Shown here piece by piece: positions 12,127 to 24,181 of a stretch of 64,000 bases of DNA. The DNA lies in the NCBI GenBank assembly GCA_018292915.2, contig JACVVK020000452.1, positions 233,501 through 297,500 of the forward strand. The letters are read 5' to 3'. The DNA comes from Batillaria attramentaria (Eukaryota; Mollusca; Gastropoda; Batillariidae). The position numbers and the translations under genes are program-made. Position 1 is the first letter of the stretch; each line of letters starts with the position of its first letter. Under the pieces are notes generated by a model. It searched no databases. It was not told the origin of the DNA and saw only the letters and a program-made list of their open reading frames with translations.

Positions 12127-12445
12127 CAGGACTTACATTTCTAGCCTAGAGCTGCATGGACACCTTGTACGTAGGCAACAAAAAGTGACCCGAGTCAGAT
12201 GCAGCTTAATCCAGCTCTAAGCTGGATGTGCCCCGGGGTAGGTACGTGTCCGGGGAGGTCATCTGGTATGTAACACGGGTGTAATAAGCAAGATGCACTC
12301 CCCGGCTCGTTTGACTCCGGGGCACTTCTAGTCGCAAGCTTCATTGCCCCGGGGCACTTTCGGCCGCGTGCTGCTTATGTCCGGGGCGTTTTTAGCCTCA
12401 AGCTGCACTGACCACGGGCACGTCACGCCGTTACACGGGCTCCCC
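12127..12445 (+). repeat. 32-bp minisatellite, short array with shared flanks
   Basis: About four units of the form GGGGCAYTTCTAGCCTCAAGCTGC...GACC in 12318-12425, plus an isolated unit at 12127-12162. The left flank GGGTGTAATAAGC...CTCGTTTGACTCC and right flank GGGCAC-TCACGC...GTTACAC are also found around the large array at 55.85-56.97 kb. Confidence 0.75.
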
Positions 12446-12537
12446 AAGCGTAAATACATTTGCAGTAGTACTTCTCGATAAGTAAAGTCTGTGCGCTAAG
12501 ATAACGCGACCGTTGATACTTTGGACACCTTAGAGGA

Positions 12538-12694
12538 GGGTAGGTGGGTGGGTGTTTGGGGGTCTAACGTCCTTTTCCACCACATACGGGTGATATCAAA
12601 GATGGGGCAACGATGAAAAAGCCAGCTGGGATACGAACTCACGACCCGACATTAGAAGTCTAACGCTCTACCATTCGGCCACCCCGGCTCCCCT
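12538..12694 (-). mobile_element. SINE-A with 13-bp target-site duplication
   Basis: Near-complete minus-strand copy. It is flanked by ACACCTTAGAGGA at 12525-12537 and 12695-12707. It lacks the short CAAATATTTGGC spacer between body and head. Confidence 0.9.
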
Positions 12695-12707
12695 ACACCT
12701 TAGAGGA

Positions 12708-13376
12708 ACCTCCGCTGTGGTCCTCCAACGGTTTCAACTGACCCCCCCCCCCCGCCACCCCCGACCCCCTCCATTCCACCGCAACAAAAAAACAAGCAAA
12801 CAAACAAAAATGCTGGTTTTAAGTAATTTATCTTACTCCAAATACTTCAACAGCTATTTTACACTGACACGCTTTCAACAGAGTGCAGATCCAATTACAG
12901 AAGTTTACACGAAAACTTTCGAGACATTTCTAAAGATGGCTTGAATTTTGATACCCAGACTTTCAACAATAAAACGTTCCATCTATTGTGAGCAGGGCAC
13001 CCGTGAAATGTGTTTGCATATAACAATCACTGATTAAAAAAAAAAAAAAAAAAGTTTCTCGTGTGCGTTACAAGTTTTACAACTCCTTCCAGTGTATGTA
13101 GAGTCGCGCGGTATATTTACAAAGCAAAACATTCGTTTGTCAGTAAGTGTTTGAAGTTGGTGGCAGCTTTATAGGGGGCAATGCAGCAGCGTATTGTGCT
13201 GAGGCGCGTTTTCGGGCCGTGTGTGCGTAAGTGTACGAAGTGGGGGACATGCGGGTTAACTCTGCTCTAGACGATTGCCGGTCAACGTGTGCGTACAGTG
13301 ACAACTAAGGTTATACCCGAAAGGGGAGTCTTTTATTTATGATTTGTGTGACTTGTTTTTGACTCTCCTTTGAAAG
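12708..13376. other. Unique stretch
   Basis: C-run near 12741, (AAAC)n near 12786-12808 and an A18 tract near 13036-13053. No gene recognised. Confidence 0.4.
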
Positions 13377-13505
13377 AGACAGGCAGACGAACAGGCAGAC
13401 ACTGAGACAGACAGACATTGAAACAGACAGACAGACAACGTTGAAACAGACAGACGGACAAACATTGAAACTGACAGACAGACGGAGAGGCAGACAGACA
13501 GACAG
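13377..13505. repeat. Degenerate GACA tetranucleotide array
   Basis: Imperfect (GACA/GGCAGACA)n. The two 64-66 codon minus frames (SVCL repeats) are read-through. Confidence 0.85.
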
Positions 13506-13558
13506 TATCAAAAAGTACCGTCAACAAGTCACATTTTAATCGTTATCTTGTTCCTTAT

Positions 13559-13560
<2 letters not shown>

Positions 13561-13609
<49 letters not shown>

Positions 13610-13630
13610 ACACACGCACGCACACACCAC

Positions 13631-13662
<32 letters not shown>

Positions 13663-13755
13663 CACACACACACACAACACAGAGGGTGGTTTTCAAGAAC
13701 CATACAATATAGAGATAGTAGTATTTTTAGTGTTTCCTTCTTTACACACACACAC

Positions 13756-13822
<67 letters not shown>

Positions 13823-13891
13823 ATACAAGCACGGTGGCTTTCAAGAATCATACAATATAAAGTTAGTAGCATTTATATGTTTTCCCTCATC
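13561..13891. repeat. CA microsatellite with a duplicated 65-bp spacer
   Basis: CA arrays at 13561-13680 and 13745-13820. Each is followed by a related unique segment: 13681-13744 and 13828-13891 share GGTGG-TTTCAAGAA-CATACAATATA-AG-TAGTA. The period is ~147 bp. Confidence 0.8.
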
Positions 13892-14578
13892 CTAAAAACA
13901 TACACCTATGCCTGAAACATCGTCATGGATGAATCACCATCACCCACAGAAGAAGAGGAAGCGGGTAGTGTTGCTGGGAGGGGTGGGGGGTTGGGGGGTT
14001 GGAGCAGGGGTAGGGTAGGCGGGATGTAAACAGCATTACAGACAATCAGCCAACAGTGACGACATAGATTTAGACCTTTCCTGACAGGTACCCGTAAAAC
14101 GAGCATCGGGACCCCGGTCGGTTGTGAAACTCTACCCGGTCGGCATAAAACTTGTGTTTTCATGACGACACGCAAACCCCATCCATTCTCTCCGGCATTT
14201 CGGTCCTCTGGCTTTTTATGTTCTGCTCCTGAACGCCAGGGAACTGAGAAGGTGGGGAAACTGCTAGTGGCGTGAACGTTGTTCCTGTGGCTACGCGCGC
14301 TTTCCCCCGGGGGGAGGGGAGGGGAGAGAAGGGGGAAGGTCGCTTGTCTGGCTCCCCCTGTAAGGGACGGAAAATGTGATTTCGTAAAATAACATAAAAT
14401 ACAGAAACAAATTAAAAAAAAGAAACAGAAGCATGTCAAGAGAACACATTGTCAGCATTTGATATCAGGGATCGGTTCACCATCTCCGACCAGGGACGTT
14501 ACTGACACGTGAAATATACAACCCTCCAGCGTGCATTACCACTTGTATTTGGAGAGAAACCTTTTGAGAGATAAGAAA
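13892..14578. other. Unique stretch with G-rich and C-rich runs
   Basis: G-rich at 13976-14018 and GGGGGGAGGGGAGGGG near 14308. A 177-codon minus frame (14439-13906) is proline-rich through these runs and has no family resemblance. Not called as a gene. Confidence 0.4.
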
Positions 14579-14712
<134 letters not shown>

Positions 14713-15923
14713 TTTTTTAAAGAACCAGCTGAGGTTTTGGGACATATTAACAATTCCCACGAAAGCAAAAACATCAATTTAGTTCATTTATAAGTAAAAT
14801 TCCAAACTAAAAACTGTAACCATCTTCATACATAATTATATTCGCAGAAACTTCAGAGGCACCGCTTTCAGAATCGGGTGGAGGACCCGCTGTATCCGAG
14901 CGTCTGAAACATTCATAAATTTCCAAGCACCGCAAGTGCACTTCAAAAGCGGAGAGCGCCCCAGGGGCAGACAACTAACGACACTCACACCCGGTAATCT
15001 GCGCGAAGTCCATTCCGAGGTCGTGTTGCTAGGATACGGGACCTGCCTGCTACCCCAGTCTGACCCTGGGTCACGTGTTTACCTATCATGAGGCGTGTCG
15101 CCACTGAATAACCTGTAAGGATCACAATTTTTTCTTCGTTAAAAGTGGCAATAGCATTTGTTGTTTCGTGCGCAGTTTTTTCGTATTACCACCTCCGTAA
15201 CCCTTATAACTCTGTCTTAAATCAAAACCGACAATAGTATTGTTCTTAGCCCGCTTTATGCATGAATGAGATTTGAAAAGCTCAGAATATCCGAGTACAT
15301 TCTTTCAGGACTGAAAGAAAAACAAAAACCCCGCAGAACTAACCACAAAACGCTCCAAGTATCAAGACAACGCTCTGATGTTTACAGTTTAGACGGGTAT
15401 CCATGTCTAATTTACATTTACACATATTCCTTTGTCCTCCAGTTTAATTTCATTCAACTTTATTGGATGATAAACATCAAACATTCTTCTTTGGGTTGTT
15501 TAAACAGGAAACAATTAATACAAGAGTGTTAAACTTCAAATCAGGAAATATCATCTTGAACAAACTTTTTTTTCTTCTGAAAGAGAAATGGTCAAAGTTA
15601 TCTTAATCTTTACAAAGACAGTCATGTACATACGTACGTTGCCTGGCGTTGGTGTAAATGACAAGGGGCATGTTTGGTTTCCAATTTTTACAAAAAGTAC
15701 AAACGACTCGGTCTGATCACGCGCCGACGTGATTGGTTAAACATTTTTAGTGGCATTTAGGCGTACATAACTGATGTCAAATAGATTTGCACAATCCATT
15801 TCCCTTTCCCTATGCCTGGGGGTGAAAAGCGTGTATGAGAGCGTGAATCTGCAGAAATTGTATGTATGTCAGAGCGTCAAGCATGGAGACACTAACAGCT
15901 ATAGAGTGTGCGATATAAGTTGT
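14713..15923. other. Unique stretch, nothing recognised
   Basis: No exon with supporting splice sites and no repeat relative found. Confidence 0.4.
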
Positions 15924-15926
15924 CAG

Positions 15927-16203
15927 GGCCCGTATGTAAAAGTCGAGGTTAAGTTAACCCACGGCTACGGGCCTAACCCAGACTAGGACAAAAGAAACCC
16001 CAAAACAAACTTAAATACAAAAGGAAGCGAAGAAAGGAAGAAAAAATCCCTTCTATAACGGCTTAGGTACCATGCTGGAATGGGCCCGCTTCTAGATTTA
16101 AAACAAAAAAACAACAGAAAATTTAACCCTAGAGCTAGTTTAGTTCGAGGTTAGACTCTAACCCGGGGCTAAACTCCCTAACCTCGACTATTACATACGG
16201 GCC
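15927..16203 (-). mobile_element. MITE-D, complete copy 2
   Basis: 277 bp with the clearest ends of the family. Left GGCCCGTATGTAAAAGTCGA is mirrored at the right by TCGACTATTACATACGGGCC. It is flanked by CAG at 15924-15926 and 16204-16206. Subterminal blocks (AACCCACGGCTACGGGCCTAAC and TCTAACCCGGGGCTAAACTC) also look partly symmetric. No coding capacity. Confidence 0.8.
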
Positions 16204-16436
16204 CAGGTTGAAAAACGCTAAATTTTCATGAGAGAAGAGCTTTAAATTGAAACCATTGGATATCGAATTTTAGAGTGGTATACACGAATTGCCGTGTTTG
16301 TCAACGATATCAAAATCCCGACCTTACAACCATGACCGTACTGCATTTGAACATAGCTAGACCACCATTTTCCTACTACGAACTGGACATTACAGGCTGC
16401 GTGCCCACTTGTACTGCCTCGGTCTGCCTTGGTCTA

Positions 16437-16482
16437 TGCGTGCGTGCGTGCGTACGTGCGTGCGTGTGCGTGTGTGTGTGTG
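16437..16482. repeat. GCGT/GT microsatellite
   Basis: Short (TGCG)n/(GT)n array. Confidence 0.9.
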
Positions 16483-16599
16483 ATTGAATTTAAATGTGTA
16501 ACTTGTTTTTTTGTTTTTTTGTTTGTTTGGGTTTTTTTTTTACATTTTCCTCCTATATTCCTGTAGCTTATAGATTTTTCTTACTTTGCTCATATTCTC

Positions 16600-16690
16600 G
16601 TACTTTAGCAACGGCAAGTTCGAAATGGTATTTCTGCCAAAACTTCTACCGTTGAAAAATAGAGATTATTGTCATTGTCATTGTCACACC
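16600..16690 (+). repeat. Repeat H 3'-end module, copy 1
   Basis: TTTAGCAACGGCAAGTTCGAAA...AAAACTTCTACCGTTGAAAAATAGAG then (TTGTCA)n. AACGG-AAGTT pairs with AACTT-CCGTT, so the segment can fold on itself. Relatives at 31573, 37317, 48690, 52136 and 53737. Confidence 0.6.
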
Positions 16691-18670
16691 GCAGATTCCT
16701 CCTGTGAAAATTCTCCACAGATCCTAGATCAAATATCCTGCAGTACTACCCCCTTTAACACTGTCCCAATGGAGCAATGCTGGTGAAACAATAACAACAA
16801 CAACAACAACAAAACCTGGGGCTCAAAGACGGACTTGCTCAAGACCATAAACTTTATCACCAACACCAGTGGAATCATCTGAGGCAAAATCCAGGTACCG
16901 CAGAAGAAGAGGTAGCATACAGACGAAGAGGAACTTCAGAAAATCAAAAATAAAACACGCCCTCATCACACTATTTTATTTTATGACAATTTTTTTTTCT
17001 GGTTCTGTATTCAGGCGAGAGCGCAGTCCAAGGTGAAAAACGGCGTCATGTTCAGACACGCCCAAGTTACTGGGTCCTCCTAGTGCAAGTGAACTTTGTT
17101 TCGTGCTTATCACGAACCTGTGTGCAGTATGATACGACAAAACTGAAAGCAGAGTCAAGGTTAAAAACGGAAAGCAGAGTCACGGTTAAGAGCGTTATCA
17201 GGTGGTGTCATCGGATGCACCGGGCAGTCTGAGTGCGTTTGTCAACGGCTGTAAAATGACGTGAGAGTTTTGGGCAAATTTATGCCTGTAAAGTGTAGTG
17301 TCGAAATCCCCCTAAAACCGTCCTATCAAAAACACTTTAACGTGTAGCTTTTAAACCATTAAATCACAGAACTGAATAACTCTATGCAGCGAGGTGTTGT
17401 TTCAAACTGAATGTTACACCGAGCGAATCGTACTTCATTCACCGAATATATTTATGACAGGAGTCAGGAGTTGTCCTAGATTGAGACCTGCCTGAGATTT
17501 AAAAAAATTGTTTCTGACTGTAATCGTCATTGCCCCCGTATCATTGGTATCATTCGTATGTGGTGAAATAATGAAAATAAGAATAAGCGCATGGACTTTA
17601 TCGTCCCAAGAGAGGAATATTTTCTTGACACCCCGGAATTTGATTTGTTTTGTTTAGGTTTTTTTTTTTGTTGTTGTTGTTGGTGTTGTTGTTTTTTTTT
17701 TTTTTTTTTTGTGTGTTTTTTTTTTTTTTTTTTTTTTTGGGGGGGGGGGGGTTTACAACGTCAAAGGGCAAGGCATGACAAAAATACACGGAAGTAAAAC
17801 AAAATAAAACAAACAACAACAACAACAACAACAACAAAACAACTAGAGAAACAATATGCAATAATAACAAATAAACCCACCAGAACACATTGAAAAAAAA
17901 GTAACAACAAATGTGGAGACAAAAGGAGATTGGATACATCAGCAATGCCTTGCCCCGGAAATCATTAAATATAGACAGCATTAGTAAGACCAACTTATGG
18001 ATTCAAAGAAAAGAAAAAAAGTTTTGCTGAATATGCACATGACCTCTTTATTCCATCCCATTCCATTCCCTTTATTTATCGTTTGAGGCAATTACTGGCG
18101 TTTGGACAGGCATAAAGAAACTAAAAGAACATCGGACACATGGCTCAGCAGACTCCAAAGGGTATTTTACAAGTCCCAACCAAAACGCATTTATTTGATT
18201 CGTGACCCCGCGCGAATTAGCCCAAGCACCGTTCTTCAAGCCGTTTTAACCCCCCTCAAGTACCGCACGTGCTGCTCTTGAACTAGACACGTGACAACAG
18301 CAGACGACACTCCAAAGCCTCATCGGCCCAGTTAAATCCCCCGACCTCGTCCAGAGGTCAAATATACCTGTACGAAAAACGCATCAGTTGTAATCCCTGC
18401 CAACGCCAGCGTCAAAGGGCGTCTTAACCCCGAGGTAGTAGGGCACCCTGCTGGGTCACACATGTTGGAGTGGGTGAGCCTCGATAGCGCTACGTCCCAC
18501 TGGCACTACGCGGTGACTGCAATACGTCAACTTATCACTATGATCACAAGACCGTTACACCGTTAGAACTACGGTTTTTGCAGCTGAGCACGTTATCGAA
18601 GCCTGCGGGCTGCTAAGTATTAGAATGCTTTAACTAGCAGTTTCGCCGTATGCCGTAGATGTCAGAAACA
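16691..18670. other. Unique stretch with T/G homopolymers
   Basis: (AAC)n near 16789-16812, a T/G homopolymer block at 17656-17752 and (CAA)n near 17813-17836. The rest looks unique. No exon recognised. Confidence 0.4.
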
Positions 18671-18755
18671 AAATTCTTTGCCCCGAGTGGGACTCGAACC
18701 CTCGACCTCTCGCATTGGTGACAAGTCTCTTAACCACTAAACCACCGACCACCCT
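18671..18755 (-). mobile_element. SINE-B head fragment
   Basis: Minus strand reads GGGTGGTCGGTGGTTTAGTG (A-box-like), AGAGGTCGAGGGTTCGAGTC (B-box-like) and CACTCGGGGCAAAGAATTTT. The body is missing. Confidence 0.75.
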
Positions 18756-19230
18756 GACATGCATAAATGGTGCAACCGTAACATTAAACAAAAACTAATA
18801 TATGATGAGCTCAAACAGAAAAGAGAAACATGAACACTTGTACATCGGCAGCAGCAATACGATCTAGCTTTTAGTGTTACATCAACGCGTTTTTGTCAGA
18901 ACATGTAGAGTATATTACTAACGAATCGTATGCACTCGCAATCCTTTGATACGTAGAGCCCCGGGCACCTAGTCCTATCCACAAGCTCGCACGGTGAATG
19001 GGGAACCCCGAGACACACATACGACGATAACGGTCATCCGGCGCAACCGTCGCTCAGACCCGGAGGTATGTGTGAGTCGAGGCAAGTGTCGTCGCTACAG
19101 GAAGCCCTGCAAAAAATGGGGTGGTGTGTTTCTGACCTTTTTTGTCTGGTCGAAAATATGACCCCGAGTTTGTTCGGTGTCTTAATATGTAAACAATGTT
19201 CTACCACCTCAAGATCGCCTGAAAGGTGGA
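18756..19230. other. Unique stretch
   Basis: Nothing recognised. Confidence 0.4.
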
Positions 19231-19402
19231 GGGAACCGGGATAGCCGAGTGGTAGGACCGTTGGGCTTTCAATGCTCGGGTCGTGAGTTCGAATCCCGGC
19301 TGGGGCCAAATACTTGTCCTGGCCTTTTTCTCGTTGCACCGTCTTTGATATCACCCATACGTGGTGGGAAAGGACGTTAAACTCCCAAACACCCACCCAC
19401 CC
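19231..19402 (+). mobile_element. SINE-A, full length
   Basis: Head GGGAACCGGGATAGCCGAGT, B-box-like GAGTTCGAATCCC, complete body, and CCCAAACACCCACCCACCC tail. Possible degenerate duplication TCG(CC/A)TGAAA-GGTG on the two sides. Confidence 0.85.
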
Positions 19403-19969
19403 ATCTCGATGAAAAGGTGAAAAGGTTGATGGGCTGAGGCTCCACCTCCCCCCTTCTTCCAGTACCTTTCATTGAAAGACACTAAATAACAGTGTTGTAA
19501 AAAGGGAGGGGAGAGATACTGCTTGTGAAATTCTGACAGCCGTTTACGGATTGAAGTAATGCGCCTATTTTTAAAATAAACAAATCTTAAGAAAAACGAT
19601 ACACATTTTGACCCTTGTCGACACTCCTCCGTAAATCGAATGCTCGACCATCTGAGCTGTTCAGAGCCCGACTCCTGCAAAACGTCACCAGCTCGCTCCT
19701 TGCTCCCATTAGCCCCGCCTAAACTCAACCGCCCCGACTCCCCCTCCCCCCACCCCCACCCCTCCAAACATACCCTCCCCCCTCCCTCCAAATATACACC
19801 TCACCACCCCTGCCCAAATTCTCTTTTAAAAGTAGACACCCTTTCTCATCCGTCATCCTTTTTCATAGTCCATTTAAAAATACGTTTTCATAATTGTCAT
19901 GGGTGTGGCGACTAGACAAGGTACGCGAAAACACGATGCATCTGTCTTTAGACACTTTCGGGATAACGG
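19403..19969. other. Unique stretch with pyrimidine-rich block
   Basis: C-rich 19731-19815 gives proline-rich frames of 91-146 codons on both strands. No gene signal. Confidence 0.4.
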
Positions 19970-19987
19970 GCGGGGGGGGGGGGGGGG

Positions 19988-20024
<37 letters not shown>

Positions 20025-20268
20025 TGGGGGTGATAGGGTAGTGGAGGAGCTGGCACCAGCAGAGTGGGACCCTGGTTCAACGCACCGTACATTTTGTGTC
20101 AGGATGATTTCCCTGTCCTGTCGTATCGTCTGAGATAAGGATAGACCGGGGTCATGACATCCCAAGCAGGCGTAAGCTTAGTACGAATCTACGAATTGAA
20201 ACGAATTGCTCAAATGCGTTTTGACAGATGACAAAATAAGTGTGCCCGGTTGCGCACTTAACTCTGTG

Positions 20269-20300
<32 letters not shown>

Positions 20301-20379
20301 TGCGTGCGTGTGCGTGCGTGTGTGCGTGCGTGCGCGTGCGCGTGCGTGCGTGCGTGCGTGCGTGCGTGTGCGTGCGTGT

Positions 20380-20442
<63 letters not shown>

Positions 20443-20455
20443 GCGCGCGCGAACA
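19970..20455. repeat. G-run, GT and complex GCGT/TCTG microsatellites
   Basis: G18 and (GT)n at 19970-20023. A 190 bp compound array at 20264-20455 made of GT, GCGT, GCGCGT and (TCTG)6, then GCGCGC. Six overlapping frames are artefacts. Confidence 0.95.
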
Positions 20456-20859
20456 GCTTCACAAGAGCAGATCACCACGATAATATTTGAATATATACGT
20501 TATCTAAGGAGGAAATGGTTTAAGTTTTGAACTCAACCGCCAAGCGTTTTTATTTGTAACTTTGTTCTGTTGTGTTTTCAGAGGCGACTGACTGTGCAGT
20601 ATGTGAAGTACACTCGCTCGCATTCAACTTTTCCACGACACGCAGATTTATAGTTTCACGGTCAGCACATGCCGCCCCGAGAGGTAATGATGATGTCCCA
20701 TTTCACGAGACCTGACCAGAGCAGAGTAGGTCTAACTGGACACGGCTTGACCTTACTGACGGTTCACAGCCAGAAAGTTCAAGGCCATAATTATTTGCGT
20801 TAGATGCTAGGTTACAGTGCAAATTCCTTCTCTGCCATACGTGTGGTCACAACGCCCTA
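20456..20859. other. Unique stretch
   Basis: A TTTTCAG acceptor-like site at 20574-20580 precedes a 23-codon frame. No donor or family supports an exon. Confidence 0.35.
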
Positions 20860-20871
20860 TCCCCGTCTCGC

Positions 20872-21045
20872 GGGTGGTGTGGGGGTGTTTGGGGGTGTAA
20901 CGTCCTTTTCCACCACATACGGGTGATATCAAAGACGGGGCAACGATGAAAAAGCTAGCACAAATATTTGGCTCCAGCCGGGATACGAACTCACGACCCG
21001 AGCATTAGAAGTCCAACGCTCTACCATTGGGCCACCCCGGCTCCC
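20872..21045 (-). mobile_element. SINE-A, full length with 12-bp duplication
   Basis: Complete minus-strand copy bounded by TCCCCGTCTCGC at 20860-20871 and 21046-21057. The head reads GGGAGCCGGGGTGGCCCAAT. A clean recent-looking insertion. Confidence 0.92.
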
Positions 21046-21297
21046 TCCCCGTCTCGCTCTCATGTTGAACTATGACATGTTTCGTTAGATGGAACTGTTT
21101 CTCTTCCTCTGCATAGGTTAAGGTACTCAGGGTTAGCATAGCAAAACGACTGCTGTTTTGACCGACTCTTGTTTGTTTCCAACTAAACTAGCGACAGTTG
21201 CTTCCCTTCGTTACGCCGGAAGCAGGAGGGTGATGTGCCCTTGAACTCAATTCCCACCACGTCAGTTTGGGGTTTTGCACCAGTGCCTCATTTAAAA

Positions 21298-21314
21298 AAA
21301 AAATAAAATAATAA

Positions 21315-21369
<55 letters not shown>

Positions 21370-21727
21370 ATTGATAGGCGCTTTACCCAATTTCATGAAT
21401 CGGCTCAAAGCGCCGCGAACTGAACCCAACACGCACGCTCACGTGAATCACACGCATTCTCTCACACACTTGACATAAACACATTACAATCACGTGGTGC
21501 GAAGGGTCAGCTCAGCTATTTAAATTTCGGGATTTAGAATTGCATTTATTTTTCAAATTTGGTGGGCTGAAACATTTCCAAAGCAGAGGGGGAGGAAGCC
21601 GGAGTACCCGGAGAGAACCCCCCGACGATCGGCCCGAATGAACGGTGCCACATACGTGAGGGAAAAAATTCGTTGCCCCGAGTGGGACTCGAACCCCTGA
21701 CCTCTCGCATTGGTGACAGGTCTCTTA
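21298..21727 (-). mobile_element. SINE-B, head-truncated
   Basis: Minus strand, from the B-box GGGGTTCGAGTCCCACTC through ACGTATGTGGCACCGTTC, TTTAGAATTGC-like body and AATCACGTGGTGCGAAGGGT inverse. It ends with the GGCGCTTTG...AAAGCGCC hairpin and (ATT)n tail (21297-21365). It stops at TAAGAGACC, inside the A-box, where another (ATA)n begins (21728-21750). Confidence 0.85.
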
Positions 21728-21750
21728 ATATAATAATAATAATAATAATT

Positions 21751-22650
21751 CCGCATGTCTGCTTGGATTTAAATTTGGCTAGGTGAGAATTTTGCACTTT
21801 GATTATTATCGTGTTTGCTACAGCCAGAGCCGTCAAGGAACCTTGCCTGATTTTCGCATACAGGGCCAAAACCGAAAAAAGAGTCCGGGCAAAACGTGAG
21901 ATATTCTTGCGCGGTACGAAATGTGTTAAAGGCCGTGTACACTTACAATATTAACCTAACAGTAACACAGGCTGTGACTGAGCAAAAAGAAGCCGAAACG
22001 CAAACCACAAAGCACAGCGTCTGCCACAGCCGTGCCAGCACGGTTGACCATGACGGGTTTGGGCCGCGATAGTTCTCGTTTGTAGTTCTGATTTGAATTC
22101 AGAGCTATACTAATCACTGGAATACATACCCCATAGAATACGTACATGGGGACTCGTTCCAATAGTTGTTTTCTGTAAAGCCCAACAGCCTTTAATAAAT
22201 TGTAATCTTCGCGGCCCCTTTAATAAATTGTCCTAGCTCGAAGGGTCCTAATTATCAGTCTCTACGTATTTCCGACACTAGATTAAGTCATGGGTGTCAC
22301 TTTTTACCCAAACGGTGAGATGTGTCCCATTCGCTCACACTCCAGTGAATTTTAGTTTGATAGATTGAAGAACTTTCGCCGCGAGACGTTCGAACAAAGT
22401 GGGGTAAAAAACAAACTGAGAGCCTTAGTAGCTGAGCAAACAGTGAGAAAGTAAAAGAACAGAAGCGCTGTTTGACAACTCACGGAACCCGCTGGACGCA
22501 AGTGCAAATATTTGCCTCGACACTTAAAGGTTATACATTCCATTCAGGTCTAGATCTTCTCGACTAGTTATCGGACGCATTGTCCAGATGTTATGCACGG
22601 AGCTACGGCTGCGCCCTGCACGACGACACACGAGTTGTGTCATCCCGGTC
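21751..22650. other. Mostly unique stretch with a repeat F remnant
   Basis: 22094-22130 (CAGAGCTATACTAATCA) resembles repeat F (minus orientation). Otherwise nothing recognised. Confidence 0.35.
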
Positions 22651-22700
22651 CTCTGTCCTGTCTGTCTGTCTGTCTGTCTCTGTCTCTGTCTCTCTCCCTC
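22651..22700. repeat. TGTC / TCTC microsatellite
   Basis: (CTGT)n then (CTCTGT)n. Confidence 0.9.
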
Positions 22701-22774
22701 CCCAAGAGTACGGCGTATATCACTTTGTATCTAATGTTGATAAAAATCAATGTACTTGCAGATGTGACCGTTTC

Positions 22775-23180
22775 TAACTCATCATCGTCGTTGTCGTCGC
22801 CGTTGTTATCATCATCGTCGTCGTCGTCGTCGTCATAGTCATCGTCATGATCACATTATCATCATCGTCGTCGTAGTCGTTGTCATCATCATAGTCATCG
22901 TCATGATCACATTAACATCATCGTCGTCGTCGTCGTTGTCATCATCATCGTCGTCGTCGTCATTATCATATTATCATCTTCGTCGTCGTCATTATCATAT
23001 TATCATCTTCGTCGTCGTCGTTGTCATTATTATTATCATCATCATCATCATCATTGTCGTCGTCGTCGTCGTCGTCACCAACTTTCTTGTCGCCATCATC
23101 ATTATTAATGTCGGCGTCATCATCATCATCATCGTCGTCGTCGTCGTCGTCGTCATCGTCGCCTTAATTGTCGTCCGTCG
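22775..23180. repeat. Imperfect TCG/TCA trinucleotide domain (~400 bp)
   Basis: Long runs of TCG, TCA and TTG triplets with internal duplications: CATAGTCATCGTCATGATCA occurs twice ~65 bp apart, and CATTATCATATTATCATCTTC twice in tandem. One frame reads Ser/Val/Ile, the reverse Asp/Met/Thr. The Asp frame is interrupted, and no splice or start context supports coding. Confidence 0.9.
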
Positions 23181-23740
23181 CATCATAATTGTGCACATCC
23201 CCCGTACCCTCCCACTCCACTTTCTGTGAAACTCGCCTTCGACCAGTACATCATTATTTCAGTCAGTCTTTTTACAGCAGACCACTATTAACCCGACTCC
23301 ACCAACACACCAACCATTATTCGGCAAGAGGGCCTAACAGCCGTGGGTCTGAGAAATGGATAGGCCCTTCTGCCATTGAACGACGCGATAGGCATCTATC
23401 TCCGCGTTTACAAACAACCTGAATCAGTTTCAAATCAGAAAATATATACAGAGGGCCTCCTCCCTCTTGCCTGTAACTATCGCATAGCCAGTGTTCCTTT
23501 ACAAAGTATCCACGCGCTGTTAACCATGCGTAGCGAAGATCTTCTTCAGTAGTTTCGAGTGCGCACGAGTGGATTTTAGCTGTTTCTTTCGACAGTCAAT
23601 TTTCTCTGTAGCTTAACTTAATCGGACAGAGTGCCTGGATAAATGTGGATCTATGTATAAGTGAAAAAGCTAGCCAATTGCAGAGGACCTTTTGTGAAGT
23701 AACGGTGACAAACTCAGGGGGAAAAGGCATCTTTAGGAAC
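23181..23740. other. Unique stretch
   Basis: Nothing recognised. Confidence 0.4.
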
Positions 23741-23741
23741 T

Positions 23742-23821
<80 letters not shown>
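23741..23821. repeat. CT/CA microsatellite
   Basis: (CT)7 then (CA)n with one CCACAC interruption. Confidence 0.95.
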
Positions 23822-23822
<1 letters not shown>

Positions 23823-24181
23823 CCTTCAAGCAACATTTGTATTACAGGTGTGGTTCATACGGCGGAAAATCCTTCTTGTTACATTGTGAAACTCATCTTG
23901 TAACAGGACTCAGCTTGCTTTTTTTTTTTTTTGTTGTTGTTGTTGTTGGTTGTTTGTTGTTGTTGCTGTTGTTTCAAACGCGTCGCTAGTTTTAAAAAGG
24001 GAGCAGCAAAAACTGACATGAAATTCAGGTTATACCCAAACTATACGGTTTCCGGGTTCGCGTCAACCTAGTCCGCACGGGGCCTGTAGGCCACTCGATT
24101 TACAGGTTGTGCAATGCGGTTCAGCCAAAAGCAAACATCGGCAACGGTACATTGCCCGTACCTCCACGGCAGGTAGTCAAG

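Noticed and set aside
13906..14439. 177-codon minus-strand frame, the longest in the window
   Set aside because: Proline/serine-rich from G/C runs, phenylalanine-rich start, no domain, no splice or promoter context.
22995..23198. Acidic (Asp-rich) protein on the minus strand
   Set aside because: The Asp frame is broken and the open frame is Met/Thr-rich; no start or splice support.
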